Shown one piece after another: positions 1 through 6,461 of a stretch of DNA of 7,205 bases. The position numbers were made by a program, and so were the translations under genes. The notes below the pieces were generated by a model. That model searched no databases and had not been told where the DNA came from. It saw only the letters and a list, made by a program, of their open reading frames with translations. Origin of the DNA: Euryarchaeota archaeon UBA438 (GTDB lineage Archaea > Thermoplasmatota > Poseidoniia > Poseidoniales > Thalassarchaeaceae). The DNA lies in NCBI GenBank assembly GCA_002504435.1, contig DAQP01000029.1:1246-8450 (forward strand). The letters run 5' to 3'. How positions within the stretch are numbered: the stretch's first letter is position 1; each line of letters opens with the position of its first letter.

Positions 1-1094
1 ACCTTGAGGTACTTCTTTTCTGAGAAGTCCCCGTCTAGTTCTTCGTCCCCAGTCTCTATCCGCAGGCTTCTGAGGGTAAGCAGTTTGGCGGGAGTCACGA
101 TTCCCAGAATCCCGTCCACCCCGACCTTCCTGAGCACGCTGGGAGATAGTTGGAGGTTCCCTCGGCCGATCAGGAATCCCTGACCACCCATCGGCGACAG
201 GAGGAGCGTTACGGGCCCTTCATGCGAGCCCAGAATCTCGAGTATCTCTTTCTCGTTGATGTCCGTTCCAATCTGCTCTGAGCCCCTTGTTGCATCGATT
301 CCGAGAGTGGTGAGTTCGAAGCCGATCATCTCCCCGATTGACCTCAGGGTACCGCCTGATCCCCAAAGCACCAGTCTTTCGTCCTCGACTAGGGTCTCTT
401 CGATGTGCTCGGCGATTCCCTCGACTATTTCGTCCTCTCCCGAGGCCTCGACTCGCATCTTAGCTCCCTGCATCCAGCGCGGGCTCGAGGGGGTCATCAC
501 CTCGGCATAAATCCTGACGACCCATCTTCCCTGCCGGTAGAGTTCCTCGTCTAGGTCCAGTACCTCGGTCGTGGCAACCAGGAGGTCTCCCGCGATCCAC
601 GCCGCCAGTACCTCGGCCGCTGCCTTGGGCGAGGAGGCGAAGCACCCGGAGTGCATCTTGACCCCGGTTGGGACCCCTATCACGGGAAGCTTCGAGGCTT
701 CGAGTTCCTCCAATGCTGAGACTATGTCCCTAGTCGTCCCGTCCCCTCCAGCATAGAGGAGCAAGTCTATGTCGGAGTCGAGGAGAGAGGATATGGCGGC
801 CGATGTGTCGTCTGCAGAAGTGGTTCCAACCGAGGAGTGTACGCAAGTGACATCAGGGACGCCTTCTGGAATCCAGTCGGTCCCCATCCTGCCTTCGCTA
901 GTTATCCATTGGCAATCTTCCGACTTTTCGCCGGATATTGCTATGAAATGCTCCAGCATTGCCTCCATCCTCGGGCCTGAGCGATCCTCAGCGCCCTGTG
1001 ACCTCGCATATTCGGCTTGGCCGTCAGAGCCCTTCAGACCCAGGCGACCACCGAGGCCCGCGTCGGGGTTGACCAGCAAGCCTAGTCGGGGCAT
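1..1094 (-). CDS. ATP-NAD kinase family protein (COG3199), C-terminus cut by window edge
   Basis: Predicted ATP- or polyphosphate-dependent NAD kinase, which phosphorylates NAD to NADP in the cytoplasm. The reading frame is open from ATG at 1094 to the left edge: 364 complete codons and no stop. The N-terminus reads MPRLGLLVNPDAGLGG and continues to LKGSDG (about residues 19-24), matching the usual 'vNPiAGmGG...LKGTDG' start of this family. The diacylglycerol-kinase-like nucleotide motif GGDGTTRDI starts at residue 116. GVPTGVKMHS at about 140-149 and DLDEELYRQGR at about 180-190 are further family hallmarks. The last visible residues, with a TGDEELDG motif, resemble the family's C-terminal end, so probably only a few residues are missing. 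No clear Shine-Dalgarno precedes the ATG, so the transcript may be leaderless. The gene is divergent from thrS. Family assignment is firm; NAD kinase activity is inferred from the family. Confidence 0.9.
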   Translation of the reverse strand, partial: MPRLGLLVNPDAGLGGRLGLKGSDGQAEYARSQGAEDRSGPRMEAMLEHFIAISGEKSEDCQWITSEGRMGTDWIPEGVPDVTCVHSSVGTTSADDTSAAISSLLDSDIDLLLYAGGDGTTRDIVSALEELEASKLPVIGVPTGVKMHSGCFASSPKAAAEVLAAWIAGDLLVATTEVLDLDEELYRQGRWVVRIYAEVMTPSSPRWMQGAKMRVEASGEDEIVEGIAEHIEETLVEDERLVLWGSGGTLRSIGEMIGFELTTLGIDATRGSEQIGTDINEKEILEILGSHEGPVTLLLSPMGGQGFLIGRGNLQLSPSVLRKVGVDGILGIVTPAKLLTLRSLRIETGDEELDGDFSEKKYLK

Positions 1095-1145
1095 GTGTGA
1101 GCCTAGGGGCGTGTGGTCTTATCGCTTCGGATTTGAATGTGGCAA

Positions 1146-1164
1146 ATCGGCCCTTTGGGCCGAT
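1146..1164. repeat. Perfect 8-bp inverted repeat with TTT spacer, possible operator
   Basis: ATCGGCCC (1146-1153) and GGGCCGAT (1157-1164) are perfect reverse complements separated by TTT. The repeat lies 51 bases before the NAD kinase ATG and 58 bases before the preferred thrS ATG, near the centre of the divergent region. Such a symmetric site could bind a dimeric regulator, or form a tight hairpin in the thrS leader. The symmetry is seen directly; the role is inferred. It is not a typical terminator, because it has no U-tract and no upstream gene reads into it. Confidence 0.6.
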
Positions 1165-1209
1165 GAAGGAATAGACGCTTTCAAACGGGAGTGTGTCAGC
1201 GGCTAAGAC

Positions 1210-1213
1210 GGAG
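1210..1213 (+). promoter_or_regulatory. Shine-Dalgarno of thrS supporting the ATG at 1223
   Basis: GGAG lies 9 bases before ATG 1223, an acceptable ribosome-binding distance. It favours this start over the GTG at 1193, which would add ten residues unlike a ThrRS N-terminus. Confidence 0.55.
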
Positions 1214-1222
1214 CGTGCATCG

Positions 1223-3187
1223 ATGGCGATGATCAGTGTGGACATCGGGAACGGCGAACAGCACGAGTATTCCTCGGGAATAACGGCGGGCGAGGTCATA
1301 GAGAACGTCCATGGCAGGAAGTCCGGGGCCGTAGCAGCCTTTGTCGATGGCATGGAGAGGGACATGTCCCATGTTCTCGATTCCGATTGCTCGGTGGAGC
1401 CGATAACGGGTGAGTCTGAAGAGGGTTCCTACATTCTCAGGCACTCCTGCGCCCACCTTTTGGCCCAAGCGGTCACTGAGTTGTTCCCAGATGCTAAGCC
1501 CACAATAGGACCGCCAATCGAGCACGGCTTCTACTACGACTTCCACATGGATTCAATTTCGGAAGACGACTTGAAGGCCATAGGAAAGAGGATGAAGGAA
1601 CTCGTCAAGAAGAACCTTCCAATTTCCAGAGAGGAGCACGACAACGAATCTCTACGCTCTTTGTTCTCGGACAATCAATTCAAGATTGAGATAATGGATG
1701 ACAAGATAGGAGACGACGTCGGCTCTTCCGCTTACAGGCAGGGGGATTTCATCGACCTATGCAGGGGCCCACATGTCCCTAGCACCTCGCATCTAAGGTG
1801 GTTCAAGCTAACCAGCACTAGTCAGGCATACTGGAGGGCCGACAAGAACAGGGAGTCCCTGGTCCGGATCTACGGGATGTGCTACTCGACCAAGGACGGG
1901 CTCAAGGAGAGGGTTCGCCAGCTGGAAGAGGCTGCCAAGCGTGACCACAAAAAAATAGGCAAGGAAATGGAGCTATACATGATTGACGAGATGATTGGCA
2001 AGGGGCTTCCTGTATGGTTGCCAAATGGCGAGATTCTGAAGGGCGAAATTGAGAAATTCGCGGTTGAAACAGAAGAGGCTTACGGGTATGTGAGAGTCAC
2101 GACACCGGTTCTTGGAAAGAAGGAGCTCTTCGAGACGAGCGGTCACCTCCCCCACTATGCAGATGGAATGTACCCACCAATGGAAATGGACGATGGGGAA
2201 TACTACCTGAAGGCAATGAATTGCCCCTTCCACCATCTTGTGTTTGGGAACAAGAAGAGGTCTTACCGTGAGTTGCCGATGAGGATAGCGGAGTATGGCA
2301 CAGTGTACAGGAACGAGTTGTCGGGAACTCTGGCCGGGCTCCTCAGGGTGAGGATGCTTTCGATGAATGACGCCCACATCTACTGCACTCTCGACCAGGT
2401 TGCTTCCGAGGTCGCAGACAATATCAGGATGGTTCAGGACTACTACTCTGCGTTCGGATTTGATGACTATCATTTCCGACTCTCTCTGTGGGATCCAGAG
2501 AATACGGAGAAATACATCGATCAGCCAGAAAACTGGGAGTCGACTCAGAATCACTTGAGGAACATTCTGGACGAGTTGGAGGTCGACTATGTGGAGGCTG
2601 TCGGAGAGGCAGCATTCTACGGTCCCAAGATAGACATACAATTCAGGACGTTGCTTGGAAGGGAGGAGTCTATGTCAACAATCCAGCTGGACTTTGCTGC
2701 GAAAGAGAGGTTCGAATTGTCCTATACTGACGAGACTGGGGCCGATAATGGGGAGGTTTTCGTAATCCACAGAGCGCCCCTTTCCACGCACGAGAGGTTT
2801 GTCGCGTTCCTGACTGAGCACTGGGCCGGGAACTTTCCAACCTGGTTGTCCCCTATTCAGGTTCAGGTAATCACGATATCCGAGAAGCACAAGGTGCATG
2901 CCGCCACGGTTGCTTCCGCCCTTTACGAGTCAGGAGTTAGGGTAAGGGTGGACGATTCTGACAATACTATCGGCAAGAAAATCAGGAATCACCGGAAAAT
3001 GAAGCCTGCTTACATGGTAATCATCGGGGACGAAGAAACTGATTCCGGGACTGTGTCAATAAGATCTAGGAGCGGAGACCAGAAGAAGGGAGTCCCTCTT
3101 TTCGATTTCGTTGCTAGTATTTTTGCCGAGATTACTACCCGGGACAGAAGTCTCTCACTAGTCCCGGGGAGTGATGAAGTTGAGTGA
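1223..3187 (+). CDS. thrS: Threonine--tRNA ligase, bacterial type with N2 editing domain
   Basis: Attaches threonine to tRNA-Thr using ATP in the cytoplasm; 654 residues from ATG 1223. Domains in order: TGS (about 1-62); editing domain with H74-S-C-A-H78 and C180-R-G-P-H184, the zinc-like pocket that clears mischarged serine; class II catalytic core (about 250-540) with zinc ligands C334 (MNCP), H385 (NDAH) and H516 (IHRAP), and motif 3 ending in the STHERF region; C-terminal anticodon-binding domain (about 541-640). With this start the editing and zinc residues fall at almost the same numbers as in E. coli ThrRS (H73, H77, C182, H186, C334, H385), supporting 1223 over GTG 1193. The canonical GFTQDDAH loop reads MLSMNDAH here, a change also seen in part in Firmicutes enzymes (TLNDAH) as I recall. 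Most archaeal ThrRS have an unrelated DTD-like editing domain, so this gene looks bacterial in origin. The exporter gene starts inside its 3' end. Confidence 0.96.
   Translation: MAMISVDIGNGEQHEYSSGITAGEVIENVHGRKSGAVAAFVDGMERDMSHVLDSDCSVEPITGESEEGSYILRHSCAHLLAQAVTELFPDAKPTIGPPIEHGFYYDFHMDSISEDDLKAIGKRMKELVKKNLPISREEHDNESLRSLFSDNQFKIEIMDDKIGDDVGSSAYRQGDFIDLCRGPHVPSTSHLRWFKLTSTSQAYWRADKNRESLVRIYGMCYSTKDGLKERVRQLEEAAKRDHKKIGKEMELYMIDEMIGKGLPVWLPNGEILKGEIEKFAVETEEAYGYVRVTTPVLGKKELFETSGHLPHYADGMYPPMEMDDGEYYLKAMNCPFHHLVFGNKKRSYRELPMRIAEYGTVYRNELSGTLAGLLRVRMLSMNDAHIYCTLDQVASEVADNIRMVQDYYSAFGFDDYHFRLSLWDPENTEKYIDQPENWESTQNHLRNILDELEVDYVEAVGEAAFYGPKIDIQFRTLLGREESMSTIQLDFAAKERFELSYTDETGADNGEVFVIHRAPLSTHERFVAFLTEHWAGNFPTWLSPIQVQVITISEKHKVHAATVASALYESGVRVRVDDSDNTIGKKIRNHRKMKPAYMVIIGDEETDSGTVSIRSRSGDQKKGVPLFDFVASIFAEITTRDRSLSLVPGSDEVE
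3138..3168 (+). repeat. Perfect 8-bp hairpin over the exporter's ribosome-binding region
   Basis: CCCGGGAC (3138-3145) pairs perfectly with GTCCCGGG (3161-3168) across a 15-base loop, inside the last codons of thrS. The right arm takes in most of the GGGGAG purine run (3166-3171) just before the exporter start, so folding would hide that site until ribosomes finishing thrS open it. The pairing is seen directly; a role in translational coupling is inferred. Confidence 0.5.
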
Positions 3188-4532
3188 CTCGAGTAGCGGT
3201 AAGTCGCCGATGGTAGTACTGTTTCTTGTCGTACTAGTGGACATGCTCGGTTTCACGATAGTGATTCCATTTCTTACCTACTTCATTCAAGACCTTGCTT
3301 CTGGGCAGGGCATCACTGATGTGGGGAGTAGGGACTTCTGGGTGGGCGTCGTAATCGCCGTATACTCCCTTGCCCAATTCCTCTTCACCCCTGTTCTTGG
3401 CTCCATGAGTGATAGGCTTGGAAGGAGGCCTATCCTCATGTTTGGGTTGCTCTCTAATTCAATTTTCTTCATTGTCTTCGGACTTTCGAATAGTCTGGAA
3501 ATGGCAATTGCGGCTAGGTTCCTGGCTGGTGCAGGCAATGGCAACATCGCCGTGGCGAGAGCGTACATTGGGGACATCAGTGAGAGAGCCATGGTTGCCA
3601 GAAGGATGGGGATGATCGGTGCTGCCTTCGGGCTTGGTTTCATGATCGGTCCATTCATCGGAGGGGTTCTCTCGGACCCTGCCTCTGGAATTGGGGGGCC
3701 GTTCGATACGGCTTTCTGGTCAGCACATGAGTATCTCCTCCCATGTATTTTCTCCAGCATGCTTTCACTTCTATCGCTTGTGCTCGCATATTTCTGGCTC
3801 GAGGAGAGCCTTCCTATGGATAGGAGAAGTAGTGCAGGGCAGGGGTCACCAATCAAGCAGCTTTCTAGTACCATGTCGAGTATAGTTGGCATACTCAGGT
3901 TGCCAACAGTTTCTACGTTGGTACTCGTAAACTTCCTTTTCCTGGTAGGTTTCAGCATGATGCATGGGACGTTCATCCTGTTCACCGCTATGTCCCCGGA
4001 GAACGGGGGTCTCGGATGGAGTGAAATGGACAATGGGTGGGTATTCGCTTTCATTGGCCTACTGGGGGCGATAGTACAGGGGGGCCTGATAGGTCCGCTC
4101 AGTGATCGCTTCGGCATGAAGGGGCTAATGCTTCTAGGAACCATTCTATGCGGGCTGGGGATTTCGAGCCTTCCATACGTGCCATCTGATGCATCGTGGC
4201 TGATTCTCGGCTCATCTGCCGGTCTGGCAATAGGAAACGGGCTGTTCTCACCCACTCAGTCGGCCCTTCTGACCTTCGAAGCCCAAGTGGGCAGGCACGA
4301 GCTTGGGATGGTCATGGGGGCACAGGAAGGATACGGGGCGCTTGCACGGATTATTGGCCCCCTTCTGGCTGCATACTTGTGGTCGGTAACCGTGGAGGGG
4401 ACTGGGGTCTGGACATATCACACATGCTTCAGAGCATCTGGTGTGGTTTTCCTGATGGCATTAGTCCTGCAATTCACACTAAGGCTCAGCGGCGAGCCCC
4501 CCTCGAGAGGAGGGGTTACGCAGGAAGAGTAG
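3174..4532 (+). CDS. Major facilitator superfamily transporter, DHA1/TetA-like exporter
   Basis: Integral membrane secondary transporter, 452 residues, with about 12 predicted helices in two halves. Helix 1 carries DMLGFTIVIP. Motif A, GSMSDRLGRRP (about 76-86), lies between helices 2 and 3 and recurs in weakened form as GPLSDRFG (about 307-314) in the second half. A motif C-like stretch, GLGFMIGPFIGG (about 153-164), in helix 5 is typical of proton-driven drug antiporters. A hydrophilic loop (about 209-240) separates the halves. ATG 3174 is preferred over the adjacent GTG 3171 because GGGGAG lies just upstream, though the spacing is only 2-3 bases. The gene overlaps the last 14 bases of thrS in another frame, so the two are very likely co-transcribed. 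Its 3' end overlaps the convergent trhO by 17 bases. The substrate cannot be told from sequence. Confidence 0.9.
   Translation: MKLSDSSSGKSPMVVLFLVVLVDMLGFTIVIPFLTYFIQDLASGQGITDVGSRDFWVGVVIAVYSLAQFLFTPVLGSMSDRLGRRPILMFGLLSNSIFFIVFGLSNSLEMAIAARFLAGAGNGNIAVARAYIGDISERAMVARRMGMIGAAFGLGFMIGPFIGGVLSDPASGIGGPFDTAFWSAHEYLLPCIFSSMLSLLSLVLAYFWLEESLPMDRRSSAGQGSPIKQLSSTMSSIVGILRLPTVSTLVLVNFLFLVGFSMMHGTFILFTAMSPENGGLGWSEMDNGWVFAFIGLLGAIVQGGLIGPLSDRFGMKGLMLLGTILCGLGISSLPYVPSDASWLILGSSAGLAIGNGLFSPTQSALLTFEAQVGRHELGMVMGAQEGYGALARIIGPLLAAYLWSVTVEGTGVWTYHTCFRASGVVFLMALVLQFTLRLSGEPPSRGGVTQEE
4499..4515. terminator. Possible weak hairpin between convergent genes
   Basis: CCCCTC (4499-4504) can pair with GAGGGG (4510-4515) across the loop GAGAG, within the last codons of the exporter gene and just past the trhO stop. 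It could slow transcription in either direction where the two units meet. Only two T residues follow, so it is a poor intrinsic terminator, and archaeal termination usually depends on T-runs instead. Confidence 0.25.
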
Positions 4533-5355
4533 CGGCTGGTTCTGAATTCCTGGCATAGCAATACGGACAGTAGCCCTCTAACACATACTTCTCTGATTCC
4601 ATCTCATCTGGAGAAAGTGGCTCGCGACACTTGAAACACATCTCATGACTTGCCTCGCGTAAATTCTTGTCCAGGGAAACGCGCTGGTCAAAGACGAAGC
4701 AGTCGCCGTTCCAGTGCGCCCCCCCTGTCTCCTTGAAGTATCCAAGGACCCCTCCTTTGATCTGTTGGACATTCTTCCAGCCCTGGTTTTCCATCACGAT
4801 GGAGGCCTTCTCGCACCTTATTCCGCCAGTGCAGAACATCACTACGGGTGTAGACTTGTCTTGTTCCAGTTTCTTGATGGCCTCGGGAAACTCCCTGAAT
4901 GACTTGATATCCAAATCAATGGCATTTTGGAAGGTCCCAACCCTTAGCTCGTAGTCGTTCCTCGTGTCCAGGATAATCACCTCACGTTCCTCGTCCAGCC
5001 ATCTCTTGAACTCATTTGGCTCGATGAAGTTTCCAGGGGTTTCAGCTGGCTTTATCTCGTCCATGCCAAGTGAGATGATCTCTTTCTTGAGCCTCACTAG
5101 CATCCTTCTGAATGGCTGATAGTCGCTATGGGATATCTGGAGTGGGATTCCCTGAAACCTGTCATCTTCTTCCAAAAACGAGACGAAGTCGTCGATTTCC
5201 CCCTCATTGCCAGCAAGGAAGAAGTTGATCCCATTGTGACTCAGCAGTACTGTCCCCTTGAGTCCCAAGCCGAAGCATTTCTCCCTAATCGGATTTCTCA
5301 ATGAGTCCCTGTCTGGGAGGTCAACGAATCTGTACCCGGCTATATTGACAAACAT
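4516..5355 (-). CDS. trhO: TrhO-type rhodanese (UPF0176), tRNA U34 hydroxylase
   Basis: In bacteria TrhO (YceA) makes 5-hydroxyuridine at wobble position 34 of tRNAs by an oxygen-dependent reaction. This copy has 279 residues. An N-terminal ferredoxin/acylphosphatase-like domain (about 1-90) includes HNGINFFLAG (40-49). A rhodanese domain (about 111-215) has DTRNDYE (130-136) and the active-site loop C175-TGGIR-C181-EKA, the signature of this subfamily. A C-terminal Cys4 zinc knuckle has C240-x2-C243 and C263-x2-C266. It lies 9 bases after the ncsA-like gene on the same strand, with a GAGGA ribosome-binding site overlapping that gene's TGA, so the two are probably translated together. The family call is strong. 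Hydroxylation in this host is inferred; sulfur transfer to the neighbouring thiolase is an alternative role for the rhodanese cysteine. Confidence 0.9.
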   Translation of the reverse strand: MFVNIAGYRFVDLPDRDSLRNPIREKCFGLGLKGTVLLSHNGINFFLAGNEGEIDDFVSFLEEDDRFQGIPLQISHSDYQPFRRMLVRLKKEIISLGMDEIKPAETPGNFIEPNEFKRWLDEEREVIILDTRNDYELRVGTFQNAIDLDIKSFREFPEAIKKLEQDKSTPVVMFCTGGIRCEKASIVMENQGWKNVQQIKGGVLGYFKETGGAHWNGDCFVFDQRVSLDKNLREASHEMCFKCREPLSPDEMESEKYVLEGYCPYCYARNSEPAATLPA

Positions 5356-5361
5356 ACTCGG

Positions 5362-5366
5362 TCCTC
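5362..5366 (-). promoter_or_regulatory. Ribosome-binding site of trhO overlapping the upstream stop codon
   Basis: Read on the minus strand, GAGGA lies 6 bases before the trhO ATG and shares its first two bases with the TGA of the upstream ncsA-like gene. This fixes the trhO start and points to translational coupling. Confidence 0.7.
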
Positions 5367-6366
5367 ACGAGGCTTCTGAGAGCCATTTCTTCATTGTGCA
5401 CGACTGACACACCTCCCTAGATGTTATCTCTCCGCACTCTGAACATTCTACTACTTCCTGTTTGGAATCTGGATAAGCATCCCGATGCAAATCGCGTATG
5501 TGGTCTAGGGAATGCAGCAGGCCATGCCTAGCACCTGGCGTCAATGACTCGAGCTGTGCGATTACCGACCTGCTCTGTTGCCTCTGTGCGCCGGGGGCAT
5601 GCGGACATTCCCCATGGTGAATAGGGAGCCCTCTGGAAATCGCCTGAGCGTGAATCTCTTGCTCAGGTATCCAACGAAGCGGGACTATCCTTGGGACTAT
5701 TCCTTCTATTGGTGTTGAAGTGTGAGGGGCGAGGCGCACTGATCTCTCAATCTCTCCCTTCTGAAGATTCATCAGTATTGACTGGGCCATGTCATCGAGG
5801 TTGTGACCAAGGGCCATCACGTCGGCATTCGCCTTTTCTGCCAGCGCGTTTAGACTCTGCCTCCTGAAAACGCCGCAGTATGAGCATGGCATCAATCCAT
5901 CAGCCTCATCATGCAACTCCCCCATAGCTGGTATCTTCTTCACAACCTCATCCATCCTCTGGAAGCCCATTTCTTCATAGCTCATCGTTACGAACTTGAC
6001 TCCGAGACTCTCGGAGAGCTCCCTCGCTCTTTCCATCGAGGGGGATCGGTAACCATCAATTCCCTCGTCAACGCAACCTGAAATTATCTCTATGTCGCGT
6101 CTATTTCCTATGATGTCATTGATCATGGTGAGCAATACGGCTGAGTCCTTGCCTCCGGAAACTGCAACTAGAATTACGTATGGCCTACCGTCCCCGTGCC
6201 TTGCATCGCGAGGCAGTTTGAGTTGCCTCCTGAGTTCCTTGGACGTCCTCTTTCGTATCGAGGAATGAAGGTGCCTAGCACATAGGTGCTGACCGCTGTA
6301 GGCTTGGTGGACTATCGCTGGGGACTTGCAGCGACTGCACGAGTTGACGATTATCGCCTCGCCCAT
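5365..6366 (-). CDS. ncsA: Ncs6/TtuA-family tRNA 2-thiouridine synthetase
   Basis: ATP-dependent tRNA sulfurtransferase of the TtcA/TtuA/Ncs6 superfamily. It adenylates a uridine (U34 or U54, not distinguishable here) and replaces its 2-oxygen with sulfur, usually supplied by a ubiquitin-like carrier protein. Length 333 residues. An N-terminal zinc finger has C10-x2-C13 and C29-x2-H32. The PP-loop SGGKDS is at 70-75. The iron-sulfur cysteines expected in this family are C161-S-Y-C164 and C254 (GECPH). GHNLDD is at 187-192, and a C-terminal zinc finger has C308-x2-C311 and C320-x2-C323. Start choice is uncertain. ATG 6366 puts the first cysteine pair near the N-terminus, as usual, but has no Shine-Dalgarno. 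ATG 6444 adds 26 residues and is preceded by AAGGA at 6 bases; ATG 6516 is longer still and would overlap the small plus-strand gene. First gene of an operon with trhO. Confidence 0.9.
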   Translation of the reverse strand: MGEAIIVNSCSRCKSPAIVHQAYSGQHLCARHLHSSIRKRTSKELRRQLKLPRDARHGDGRPYVILVAVSGGKDSAVLLTMINDIIGNRRDIEIISGCVDEGIDGYRSPSMERARELSESLGVKFVTMSYEEMGFQRMDEVVKKIPAMGELHDEADGLMPCSYCGVFRRQSLNALAEKANADVMALGHNLDDMAQSILMNLQKGEIERSVRLAPHTSTPIEGIVPRIVPLRWIPEQEIHAQAISRGLPIHHGECPHAPGAQRQQSRSVIAQLESLTPGARHGLLHSLDHIRDLHRDAYPDSKQEVVECSECGEITSREVCQSCTMKKWLSEAS

Positions 6367-6461
6367 GGCTGGTGCCGGGAGTATGTTGACTTGAACCCAA
6401 TGAGTGCTATTGGAATGACGAATATCGGTTTTTTGATAACTCATGAGGGGTCCTTGTTGGC
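6367..6461. promoter_or_regulatory. Divergent promoter region between ncsA and the small membrane gene
   Basis: This is the gap between the preferred starts of two opposite genes. A TTTTTTGATAA stretch (6428-6438) could act as a TATA element for the plus-strand gene, with transcription beginning close to its ATG at 6462. On the minus strand, CGATATTCG (about 6418-6426) is a TATA-like candidate for ncsA. A 5-bp inverted repeat, CCAAT (6397-6401) with ATTGG (6409-6413), lies between. If ncsA really starts at 6444, most of this stretch is coding instead. Confidence 0.4.

Larger units (their letters stand above)
1095..1222. promoter_or_regulatory. Divergent promoter region between the NAD kinase gene and thrS
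   Basis: These 128 bases separate the starts of two oppositely directed genes, so both promoters should lie here. On the minus strand an AT-rich ATTCAAAT-like stretch (about 1130-1138) sits roughly 40 bases before the NAD kinase ATG, a plausible distance for an archaeal TATA element with a very short leader. No convincing TATA box is visible for thrS. A perfect inverted repeat (1146-1164) occupies the middle. Assignment of the region follows from gene orientation; the individual elements are weak. Confidence 0.55.

Noticed and set aside
1146..1164. Palindrome as a transcription terminator
   Set aside because: No gene reads into it from either side and no T-run follows; the divergent setting fits an operator or leader structure better.
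1193..1195. GTG as the thrS start
   Set aside because: It adds ten residues (MSAAKTERAS) before the TGS domain. The ATG at 1223 has GGAG upstream and brings the editing and zinc residues to the numbering of the E. coli enzyme.
769..1206. 145-residue plus-strand open frame opposite the NAD kinase gene
   Set aside because: The minus-strand frame carries all COG3199 motifs; the plus-strand product has no family features and runs through the divergent promoter region.
1973..2641. 222-residue minus-strand open frame inside thrS
   Set aside because: It lies opposite the conserved ThrRS catalytic core; an antisense shadow without recognisable domains.
3287..4255. Long 322-residue open frame on the minus strand inside the MFS gene
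   Set aside because: It lies fully opposite the well-supported transporter, its product is rich in Pro, Ser and Met as expected of an antisense shadow, and it matches no family.
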